From NCBI RefSeq assembly GCF_019320115.1, contig NC_089597.1, forward strand, positions 124,459,485 through 124,523,484: DNA of 64,000 nt, read 5' to 3'. Every line of letters starts with the position of its first letter. Position 1 is the first letter of the stretch. The stretch is from Miscanthus floridulus. Its lineage: Eukaryota; Streptophyta; Magnoliopsida; Poales; Poaceae. A model generated the notes under the pieces. It was not told where the DNA came from. It saw only the letters and a list, made by a program, of their open reading frames with translations, and did no database searches. The position numbers were made by a program, and so were the translations under genes. Positions 11,534 through 21,321 of this stretch are shown here, in pieces.

Positions 11534-12794
11534 TGTCATTGTTTCGAGTTACCATCGATGAGTAAATTTCTAGTATTGCGTGTCTGGCTCGGATGGTGTG
11601 CTTAGAGGACATGAGGTTTATACTGGTTCGGACAGAATGTCCCTACGTCCAGTTCGTCGCTGCTGCTCATGTTACTAGCACCGAAAGTTTGTAGTAGGGG
11701 TTACAAACAGACGAGAGAGGGACAGGTCCCAAGTCTCTGGTGGAAACAATGAATGGGTGCTGAGAGCTCGGTCACTGCTCAGCCGTGCGCTCGTGTGTTT
11801 GTTATCTCGTGGTTCGGGGTTCGATGGGTTAGTTGGTCAAATACCTCTCATGGGACGCCCTACTTTCCGTTTTATAGGGCAAGGGAAAGCACGTGTTACA
11901 GTGGAGCAAAAAAGAAGAACGAGAGAGAGCCGAAGGCCTTCAAGATCGCCGGGCCCTTCTTCTCCTTCATGCGGGTCCCACCGACCCTGTAGATGTCAAC
12001 AGAGACGACGCCATGTTGCGGCCTTGTCCGTCACTAGCGCCATGCGCAGGCGTCATCTGCCGGTCATGGCGCTTCACTCCGCCTGGCGGACGTCGTGGTT
12101 AACTAACGCGCCTGTCAGTGTTCGTATAAGGGTTAGGCAGAACAGTACCGATATGCCTGACGCTGTATGTGAATCCTCAGGTATAGCCCGTCGCGGCCGC
12201 GGGTTACATCGAGGTGTGCCAGTCTCTTCCCTGGTGTTAAAGTTTTCACCCAGGCCCATACACTTAGACCTGGAGTGGTTGGCGGCGGTATGGGACCCCA
12301 TCGGGCGAGGCGGAGCCCGCGGCCTCGATGTCGGGCGAGGCGGAGTTCGCCCCCAGAGGCCGGGTGAGGCAGACCTCGCGGCCTCGGGGTCGGGAGAGGC
12401 GAAGCTCGCGGCCTTGGTGTCGAGCAAGGCAGAGCCCGCCCCCAGAGGTCGGGCGAGGCAGAGCCTGCGCCTTGGGTCGGGAGAGGCGGAGTCCGTGCTT
12501 CGGTGTTGGGCGAGGCGGAGCCGATAGCCTCGATGTCGGGCGAGGCAGAGCCCGCCCCCAGAAGTCGGGCGAGGCGGAGCCCGTGGCCTCTGGGTCGGGC
12601 GAGGCGGAGCCCGCGGCTTCGGCGTCGGTCGAGATGGAGCCCGCCCCCAGGGGCTCCCTAGAGGTCGGTCGAGGTAGAGCCCGTGCACCTAGGGGCCGGT
12701 TGGAGCCATAGTCGCGCTCTTGACTACTGGGATGAATTAATGTTGACGACCATTAGCCTCTCCTATTCGGGTACCCTAGTATTGGTCCCCGACA
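11534..12794. mobile_element. Solo-LTR-like element nested in the 6.6-kb insertion
   Basis: The ends are TGTCATTG and CCCCGACA, a short TGTC/GACA inverted pair typical of LTRs. They are flanked by CTCAC (11529-11533) and GTCAC (12795-12799). The related repeat at 13697-13715 is continuous at this point, which shows that this block is inserted. From 12300 to 12670 it carries a tandem array of about 30-45 bp units with gtcgggcgaggcggagcc. No gag or pol is present. A solo LTR is the most economical reading. Confidence 0.6.
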
Positions 12795-15700
12795 GTCACT
12801 AACGACACAGAAATACCATCAGCAAGGGCCTCTGCCTCGGCCTCCGCCTGAACATCCACAAAACAAAGGACCAACACGTCGAAACGACTCCACCTCCGGC
12901 TCTACCTCCGCATACCAGAAAATCATATACAAAAACAAGCTAAATTCACAATGAATATTCAAACTGAATTGCAAGAACCAAAAATATCAAAAGTAAATAA
13001 ACAAAATACAAAAAACATAAATTTTCTATGGATTGCAAAAACCAAAAAAATTCTAAGGACAGTGCTTGAACCAAACAAATCAAAGTAAATAACAAAATAC
13101 AAAGAACCAAAATTTTCCTATGGTTTACAAAGCCAAAGAGATTATGAGGGCTCACACAAACAAATCAAAATGAACAAAGTCCATTGAAACTATGAGCCAA
13201 CAAACGACCAAATAAACTTTTTAAATTAATATTAGATACATCACTAATACCTAGCAAATACACCTGATTAACAACTGTAAGTATACTTGAACTCTAGTAT
13301 TAGATACATCAATAATACCTCGGAATTACACCATTTTAACCACTGTAACTATAGTTCAACTCTAGTTTAAGAACAAAATTAATTCATAGTAGAGCACTAC
13401 CTTCGATTTGTAAGTGAGAGCCTCCATACATACTGAGGGAGAAGGACAATTGGAGCCAATATATCACACCTGACAAACAAAATTTGAGATCAAATCATGG
13501 AAAATGATATAGACTAGAGTTACTGCTCTACTCCCAAAATGAAAATACGAGTGATTGAGTACCTATATTTGCCACAGTGAAAGATTACTCACAAATAACA
13601 AAAGCAAGCTGCAAAGAAACTACAATACTACACAAGCAAGCTGAACAACAGCTATAGAGCAAAGACAAATCAAACATACAACTATGGAAAACTGAAATGG
13701 AATACTCACCAACGATGCAGAAATACCATCAACAAGGGCCTCCATCTCAGCCTCCGCTCGAACAACCACAAAACAAAGGACCAACACGCTGAAAACGACT
13801 CCGCCTCCGCGTACCAGAAAAACATATAAAAAAAACAAGCTAAATTCAGCATGAATATTCAAACTGAATTGCATGAACCAAAAATATCAAAAAAAAAACT
13901 TCGTACTAGTTACACCAATAATGCCTACCAATTACACCAGCTCAACAACTGTAAGTGTTGTTGAACTCTACTGTAACTACAAAATGAATCCATAGTAATA
14001 TGATAGTAAAACCTAAGTAACCTGGAAGAAAATTTAAAACATTTCTACTCAACATCTAGATTTTAACGGCCAAAAGAGAGGGGGCATGACAAGAAAAGTA
14101 GCAACAAAATAAATGGAGCAAGATTTCAAATAATACATAAAATCAGGAAGCTAACATTTCAGAACCTGAAAGCCATCCAACCAAATGTAAAGGATAAACT
14201 ATGTCAAGAAAGCAGAGAAAGATAAAAGTCAAACATCTCTAGAACACAAAAATTTAGGAGTAGAGTAGTACCTCAGTTTCTGAAAAATCACAAAAAAAAC
14301 ATAGAAAAACCATCATTAATCACCTGCATCTCATATTCCTGCCTGAACATATCCAAAAACACCAGATCAAAAAAGGAAAAAGAAAACTGGCAGGCAGATG
14401 TACAACTTGTAACCAAATACTGATTGAAATACAGACCAACGCAGACAAATCAACAACAAAAATGACTCTGCTTCCACCTCGTACATATCCAGCTACGTCT
14501 CAGCATACCAGAAAAAAACAAGAACAAATAAAACAAAGATTATTTCAGAGATAGTAGGAGCCTAATGGTCACCCGAGTAATCAAATCAATAAAGACAGAA
14601 ATTTTTTAAGGAATGCAAAAACAAAAAAATATAAGGACAATGCTTGACCAAATATATCAAAGTAAATTTTCCTTGGATTGCAACTACAATTACATAGTCC
14701 ATTAAAAAATACTAGCCAAAGAAAGTTAACTTTTTAAACTTAGTACTAAATACATCAATAATACCTACGAATTACAACTAATCAACAACAGTAATTGTAG
14801 TTGAACACTACTACAACTACAAAATTAAGAAATAATAATAGGTACATAATTATTAATGCTAATAAAAAACAATGAGAAAGCCACCAAACTTACTCTTTCA
14901 TCATCATAATAATCACCATGGCCTTTAATCATCAGTATCTGCATTGCATCCCTTAGTTTGAAAATTACCTAATCATTGTCAAAATCAACCAATGTAACCC
15001 CAAATGCATTTTGAGCAACTAGAGAAAAAATAATCAAACAAGAGCATCAAAGAATGATGACTACAATAAACAAACCAAGCAAAAGGTAAACAATAAGAAA
15101 AAAAAGAATATAAAAATATAGGTTCCACCTACGAGAAAAAATTACAAATACAACAACAAGCAAAAGAACAAAGGAAATGATGACAACACTACATAAATAA
15201 TCATCAACAAGAATCTAGTAACCATGGCAAATCACCTCCAGTTACTTAGAATGCATCCACTGACACGACACAATGCACCAAAATAAGATAATCAGAAAAT
15301 GAAACATACAAAACTGGGCTAAAATTCCAGTTGCAGTCAGGACATAATTCCAGAGAAATCAAAATGACAGAAATCATGTTGTGCCTCAACTTCTATAACA
15401 CCTACAGAAGAAACAATTTACAAACAAACCACACAAAGCAGTTCATATCCCTAATTATCGGTGTCCTGACAAAGTTTCCCATGGCTAAGTACTACCATTG
15501 AACATGTCCATCTACACACAAGCATATTCAAACTACAACAAACATCATCAACAAACAAAAATACGACGCCTAAGACTAAACCTCATGGAAATACACGAAT
15601 CAGGAACAAACAACAAATATCACAACACCACCAACCGGATCTATAATTTCTAAACATGAACTGAAAGAAAAACTCACTGATGAAACAAATCAAAGCCGAA

Positions 15701-15981
15701 GAAGACTGCGACTCCAACTCAACCCAGGGGTCCGCTACCGCCTACAGGTCCGCCTCTGGCTCCAACTCCGCCTCAGCCACGACCTCCGCCTCCGCCTTCG
15801 CCTTCGCCTCGCCATTAAAAAAACTCACTAGCGACGCAAATCAACGAAGGAAATCCCCTACGACTCGCCTCCCCAACACAAAACAACAGGGAGAAGATCA
15901 AAACGGCAAAAATCCAACCAAAATCAGGTCGACGACGACGGGATCTACAACATCTAATCAAAAGCTAGAAGAAACACTCAC

Positions 15982-16303
15982 CACCGACGGCAAAATCCAC
16001 AACGCAGAGGAACACGACGCTGCGGTCTGGCTGCGCATCCAGCCAGCAGAGGCAGTCGTGGTCCTTGTCGCCGTCGGGCGAGACCAGCGGCCCGACGCAG
16101 GAGACCAGCAGCGTGGGGCGGTCTGGCACGCACAGCCCGTCCCTGAGCGCCCGCATCACGCGCGCCTCCAGCGACTCGAAGGAGTTGATGAGGATGCCGC
16201 GGGCGTCCGGCATCCGGGCAGCCACGCAGATGATGCCCTGGCACGCCTTGCCGTCGTCCACCAGCCCCTGCGGCAGGTCCGTGATTCTGAACGGAGGAAG
16301 CAA
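15982..16303 (-). pseudogene. Captured UDP-glycosyltransferase (GT1) exon fragment
   Basis: The minus-strand frame encodes a middle section of a plant family-1 glycosyltransferase. Recognisable pieces are ARGILINSFESLEARVMRAL, CVGPLVSP and CLCWLDAQPDRSVVFLC, matching the linker region before the PSPG box. The homology stops just where an FGS motif is expected in complete enzymes, and the frame runs into a GTGAGT donor at 15976-15981. Neither the N-terminal acceptor domain nor the UDP-sugar-binding PSPG box is present. It is therefore a captured exon, not a working enzyme. It sits at the end of the 6.6-kb insertion that abuts the membrane copy 1 leader. Confidence 0.75.
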
Positions 16304-16659
16304 AGGCGAATGGGAAACGAAATGAACAGTTCAAAAGAGATAAATGCGCGCGTTTCCCAAAAACAAGCTGACAGGTGGGACTCAAGTGTCGACGACCAAA
16401 AAACGGAGAGGACAGACCCCAGAGGGAGCGCGAGACGGACGACGCAGATCGATCAAAACTCAAATCCAACGGCCAAAAAATTCTTGTGACAGACCCAAAC
16501 GTTTTATACGGGCAAAGGATAACTTTTGTGTTCATGAAACGATTTCATGTCGAACACGCAGCAGCTAGCTGTCCGCCTGTCCGCCCGTATCTTCACTTTC
16601 TAGAAAATAAAACATTGATGGGGAGCGAGGTGCTTGGCTGTGGTACCTGAGGTGGAGCG

Positions 16660-16944
16660 ATGGAGCACGCGAGGGCGTTGCTGGAGCAGATGGCGCCGCC
16701 GGACCTGGGGGAGCCAGGCTTCTGGCGAGACGTCCTGGTGGGCATGCTCAAGACGGCCACTGCCACCGCCGTGGTCGCCCTGGCCGTCATGCTCAGCTTC
16801 ACGCAGCGCCTGGGGATCGAGGCCGAGATGCTCTACGCCGTCGCGTGCTCCTTCCTCCAGCTCTCCCTGGTCGGATTCGTCCTCCACTTCATCTTTGTCC
16901 AGAAGAACGCCACACCATGGATCCTCCTCGTCTACCTCTTCATG
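16660..16944 (+). pseudogene. STAR2/ALS3-like membrane subunit, copy 1 (exon 1 only)
   Basis: Ninety-five codons starting MEHARALLEQMAPPDLGEPG match exon 1 of copies 2, 3 and 4 and cover about the first three membrane segments of the UPF0014/FetB-type subunit. After the last codon (ATG) the expected donor GT reads GC (GCACGT), as in copy 2. The intron match to copy 2 continues only to about 16990. Then unrelated LTR-like DNA begins, and exons 2 and 3 are absent before copy 2 starts. It is a truncated tandem duplicate of copy 2. Its upstream region is also split by the 6.6-kb insertion. Read-through would give a short three-helix protein of about 147 aa, with no evidence of function. Confidence 0.85.
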
Positions 16945-17004
16945 GCACGTAACGCACCCTCCATTCACCGTCTATATGTAGTTGCATTGATACGTAACGC
17001 ACCC

Positions 17005-18003
17005 AATGGACTCGCTTTCCTGCAAAACCCGGCCGAGCAGGTGGCGCAGCGACAACACGTGCCTGGGCCGACCCAGACACACAATGACAGGCTGAGACAA
17101 TGATCCGGTCCCCGATCGGAAGGCCTGGCCAAGGTGGGACCGTAGTCCGACTCCGACCCCCTTCTTCGACCGAGGATATGCCGGACTTCTGCTCGTTGCT
17201 CTTTCCCGACCGACACGGTCGGAAACGACTGGGAACGACTGACCAGAGCAGGCGGAGCAGATAAGGTAAGGCGCTCAAGTCAACCGCAATACCGAGGACT
17301 GTACCCTGCCATGCCCTGCGCACCTGCAGGACGGTGCCATCAGGGTATGTCAGGAGAACACGGTAGAGTCTGCCAGACACGTCAGAGTATAAATAGTATT
17401 GTGGGCGCCGTCGTTTGCCGTACCAGGCAAACATGGTAGAGTCTGCCAGATGTGTCTGAACATAAATAATATTGTGGGCGTTGACGGCCATCCCGTACCC
17501 GATGGTATGGGCAACAAGACTAGGCAGCACATGTATACACTCTCTATCTCTTTCTCTGACTTATAAGGCCATCCCCTTCAATTATAAAAGAGAATGTGCT
17601 CTCTCCTAAAAGCCGCCCAAAGATTGGTCGACTCGACAGCTCAATAGCTCTAGGACTCGACAGCTACACAGTCTACACGCTCTCAACAGTTGATAAGCTC
17701 GGACACACAGAGCATACGTTCCAATACTTAGCGCACGTTTGAGCATCCGTCACTCTCTTCCGCTCGGTTTAGAGTCCAACCGGGCCTCTAACACCCATTT
17801 TCTCATTCCTTACTCGTTTGTAACCCCACAGTAAACTTCGAGCATCTGGGCTCAGGAATAAAGTCACCGACCGACCTCAACTGCACGTAGGGCCTATTGC
17901 CTGAATCAGTATAAATTCTATGTCATTGAGTGCTAGGCCACATCCGATCATAACACATGGCAAAACTACAAATATTTAGTTATTAGTCACTTTTCGCACC
18001 GAC
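17005..18003 (+). mobile_element. LTR-like sequence truncating membrane copy 1
   Basis: The stretch has promoter and terminator features of an LTR. There is a TATA-like tataaatag near 17388 and a similar cataaataat near 17461, lying in an imperfect tandem repeat of about 75 bp (gtagagtctgccaga at about 17360 and 17431). AATAAA occurs near 17857 and the right end is CACCGACA. The left end is unclear: acgtaacgcaccc, which belongs to the STAR2 intron, is repeated at the junction (16946 and 16992). No internal retroelement genes are seen, so a solo LTR or fragment is likely. Confidence 0.5.
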
Positions 18004-18261
18004 AGAGAGGGGTTGCGGAGGTGCAAACCATCGGCCATCTTCGTAGAAGACGAGCTTGCCATGGGGTGCTTGTCAGTGGCGCGGTGAGGTCCGGCGGTGA
18101 AGTCGCGGACGCAGTGGCGGAGGTGCAAAGGCGGCGGTGGCCGGTGGCGGTCTTCCCGTCGCTGACAACGCCCCCTCACTAGATCGGTTAGGGTTTAGGG
18201 ACTGTAGGTGGGGCGTCTGACGGCTCAGGTGAACCTCATGCCTTGTGCCCCGCCCACCCTA

Positions 18262-18621
18262 ACAATTGATTTTCTAGAAACTGCTGGCGAGTTGCTCCTA
18301 AAAACCGTTGATTTCTCGCGATGGATGGGTAACAACGGTCAGCAGCCGCCCCTAGTAATTGCCTGTGCCATAGTGACGTTCATCAACCAATCTTGTCTTT
18401 GTCCTATAGGTGATGGTGATGATATGAACTAGTGCTGGTTGACAACCCCCGCACATCGCCGCGGAAACGATAGGAGTGATGACACCCATGAACAGTCACA
18501 TTCATGAAACAATTTCATGTCGAACACGCAGCAGCTAGCTGTCCGCCCTTATCTTCACTTTCTATAAAATAAAACATTGATGGGGAGGGAGGTGCTTGGC
18601 TGTGGTACCTGAGGTGGAGCG
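18262..18621 (+). promoter_or_regulatory. Upstream region and leader of membrane copy 2
   Basis: This is homologous to 9656-9910 plus 16531-16659, the two halves of the copy 1 upstream region. It runs without interruption to the start codon at 18622. Its middle part (catcaaccaatcttgtcttt, gacaaccc) is also recognisable upstream of copies 3 and 4 (about 35400 and 44905), so it is the conserved part of the family's 5' region. No sharply defined TATA box or metal-response element is claimed. Confidence 0.55.
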
Positions 18622-19807
18622 ATGGAGCACGCGAGGGCGTTACTGGAGCAGATGGCGCCGCCGGACCTGGGGGAGCCAGGCTTCTGGCGAGACTTCCTGG
18701 TGGGCATGCTCAAGCCGGCCGCTGCCACCGCCGTGGTCGCCCTGGCAGTCATGCTCAGCTTCACGCAGCGCCTGGGGATCGAGGCTGAGATGCTCTACGC
18801 CGTCGCGCGCTCCTTCCTCCAGCTCTCCCTGGTCGGATTCGTCCTCCACTTCATCTTTGACCAGAAGAACGCCACACCATGGATCCTCACCTACGTCTTC
18901 ATGGCACGTAACGCACCCTCTGTTCACCATCTATATGTAGTTGCATTGATGCGTTCTTGATTTTGTTCCCTCGATTTTGTAACCGAATGATCAATCATCA
19001 TCATGCACTCTCTGTTCATCATCATCATCACCTACCTCTGACTAACTGAATTTTGTAACGAACGATATAGGTGACGGTCGCCAGCTACACGGCGGGCCAG
19101 CGCGCAAAGCAGGTCCCCCATGGAAAGTGCATCGCCTTCGTGTCCATCCTCGTCGGCACCGTGATCACCATCGCACTGCTCCTCGTGCTCGACGTCTTCC
19201 CGTTTACCCCGAGGTACATCATCCCCGCGGCCGGCATGATGGTCAGCAACGCTATGACCGTCACTGGAGTCACAATGAAGAAGCTCCGCGACGACGTCAA
19301 GATCCAGAAGAGCCTGGTCAGCTCGAACCCTGTGGTAGCCTGGCGACGTGCTGCTTATGTCTTTTCCTTGCCTAATTCCTGCCTAATCTGTATGATCATC
19401 GATCGTGTCACTTTGCAATTGCAAATAAAATAATGTTTACAAATCTTGTTTATTTTCTCTTTTCTGCAGGTGGAGACAGCACTTGCTCTAGGTGCGACGC
19501 CACGCGATGCGACGCTCCAGCAGATGAGGAGGTCGTTGGGCATCGCGTTGTCCCCGGCCATCGACAACGCCAAGACCCAGGGGTTTATCATGGCGGGTGA
19601 GTCGCCGCTGCAGGCAGTCCAGCAGCAAATTATCATTGATTGCAATAACATGCCCATTTGGTGACACGAGGTCCAAATTAAATAGTCCTCAAGAACATGA
19701 TCACGGCTGCCTCCACCGTCAGCGGCATCTGCTTGTCGTACCTCTGCTGGCCAGCCTTCTTCACCAAGGCCTTCCAGCTTAAAGAAGAAGTCTTCTGGGA
19801 TGACTAG
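18622..19807 (+). pseudogene. STAR2/ALS3-like membrane subunit, copy 2 (disrupted)
   Basis: Three exons can be traced: 18622-18903, 19071-19316 and 19470-19807. Exons 1 and 2 encode a good UPF0014/FetB-like N-terminal two thirds. Intron 1 would have to use a GC donor (ATG|GCACGT) with the normal AG acceptor at 19069-19070. Relative to copies 3 and 4, exon 3 lacks 10 codons covering the conserved LPGAMTG segment. It also carries a 53-bp insertion at 19631-19683 that shifts the frame and brings a TGA at 19662-19664. Beyond the insertion the original frame resumes to TAG at 19805-19807. The protein would lose its last helices. Loss of function is inferred from these lesions. Confidence 0.88.
19631..19683 (+). 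other. 53-bp templated insertion in exon 3 of copy 2
   Basis: The inserted bases match two adjacent pieces of DNA about 0.6 kb downstream, in swapped order. The part ending gattgcaataa matches 20265-20283, and the part catgcccatttggtgacacg onward matches 20236-20266. AAAT flanks both sides. This looks like filler DNA copied during double-strand-break repair rather than a transposon. Confidence 0.75.
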
Positions 19808-20271
19808 CGTGCTTAATGATTGGTACCAAGTATAAGGCCACTCCCAGGAGGCCAGGATATTACGTTGCTGTTTTTAAAATAAGACTAAAATACACTTGCA
19901 GTCCACAAATTAACTTGGGAGGTGGTGTCATACATGTCTCAAACTTTTCATTTTTTTATTTTTAGGTCCTTAAACTTATCCTGGACTCCAGCACTAGTCT
20001 AAATGGGTTTCGATCTGCTCTATACGTCAGCATGGCATGCTAACTCAGTGTTCACGTGAATCTAACATGTTGGTTCCGTGACCTAAATTTTACGGTGATG
20101 CCGTCTAGATTCCAAACTTTCAAATACGTATCTAAGTCTCCAAACTTGCTAAATGAGCCACACGAGATAACTAAACTTACACGGTGGTGCCATATAATTC
20201 TCTATCTTTCAAAACTACAGATCCAGATCCCCAAACATGCCCATTTGGTGACACGAGGTCCAAATTATCAT
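19808..20271. other. 3' flank of membrane copy 2, no gene
   Basis: Non-coding sequence downstream of the copy 2 stop. It contains the template for the exon 3 insertion at about 20235-20285. No open frame with recognisable content is seen. Confidence 0.6.
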
Positions 20272-21321
20272 TGATTGCAATAAACCGCATGCATGGCTGG
20301 TGAGTATGGACCTAGTATGTGGGCCCACATGCCATTCCTCACTCATCTTCTTCCATCTTCCCCACTCCCTATTGTACGGTTGAGCTCCTTCTCTAATTAG
20401 TCATTAGAGACACACCTTGTTGGCCCGTCTTTGATGTAGTGTCTTGTTTGTGTGTTTTTTGGCGTAATGCCATGCTCTTATTGTACTTTTGAATCCTGAG
20501 AGGGATTGCCACATTTCATTAACTGATCAATATTATAGTGGTCTAGATCAAGTAAAAAAACTTGGAAGAATGATTAGATTGAGACCTTACATACTATTGC
20601 GTTCAATATGAAAAAATAGGGATGCAAGTGGGTATTCCATGAACCCCCAAAAAATTAAATTTATTTTTGGTTCACAGATAAACCCACTTGCATCTCTATG
20701 AAAGACAGTACTTCACCCACTACGTGACGAAATTGATTTGAGATGTTTTGTTTTGTCTTTACCATGACAAAACACATTCTTGGTAGGACCTTTGGTAGGA
20801 CCAAACAAAGTCCCTCACAAAGGAAGCCCGACCAACACTTCTTGGCAAGAACAATCCACAATCCATCCAGCTCATGTCAAACCTCACTTAACTACAGGTG
20901 AAACCGACCTAGCTCAAATTGCAATTAAAATCTATTTCAGAAGACAACCTTTTTATTTACATAAACGGTCGAAAAGTATCATTGTTCTAAAGACACTTAG
21001 TGATTTTTGTCTCTAAAATACCTAATATATAGTGTATTAAATCAATCTATCTTAAGTTTGACCAAATTTATTGAATAGAGCAATAATGTTTTTGACATCA
21101 TATAAGCTCCATTAGAAACATTATGGAACGTATTTTTAATAACTACTTTTTTTATGTGGTACAAGTTAATATGTTTTTCTATAATTTTAGTCAAACATAA
21201 GGTAAGTTGACTTAGGGTAATTAAAACACGCTATATTTCAGGATGGACGGAGTATATGTAAATCGATTTTTAAAGACGAACATCCAAAGAAGTTTTATTT
21301 TTTGAGATCTTGTAATGAATA
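20272..21321. repeat. Left copy of 1.05-kb direct repeat
   Basis: This is nearly identical to 27159-28212. Both start at gattgcaataaaccgcat and end at gatcttgtaatgaatat. The repeat contains a Stowaway-like stretch (about 20985-21250, ending ggatggacggagta). Neither copy starts TG or ends CA, so these do not look like LTRs of the element between them. They are better read as a duplicated genomic segment. Confidence 0.85.

Larger units (their letters stand above)
9911..16530. mobile_element. 6.6-kb composite insertion splitting the copy 1 promoter
   Basis: The boundaries come from comparison with the uninterrupted upstream region of copy 2. An 8-bp repeat with one mismatch (TTCACGAA / TTCATGAA) flanks the block. 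Most of the inside is AT-rich and made of diverged direct repeats. The block aatactcaccaacg..gcagaaataccatca occurs at about 13690, with a related copy at about 12795. A motif like caactgtaagt..gttgaactcta recurs near 10980, 13275, 13940 and 14780. On the minus strand the repeats contain Ala/Glu-rich open segments ending in GTGAGT donors, upstream of which lies a glycosyltransferase exon. I see no terminal inverted repeat, so the class is open: a Helitron or Pack-type element is possible. Confidence 0.6.
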
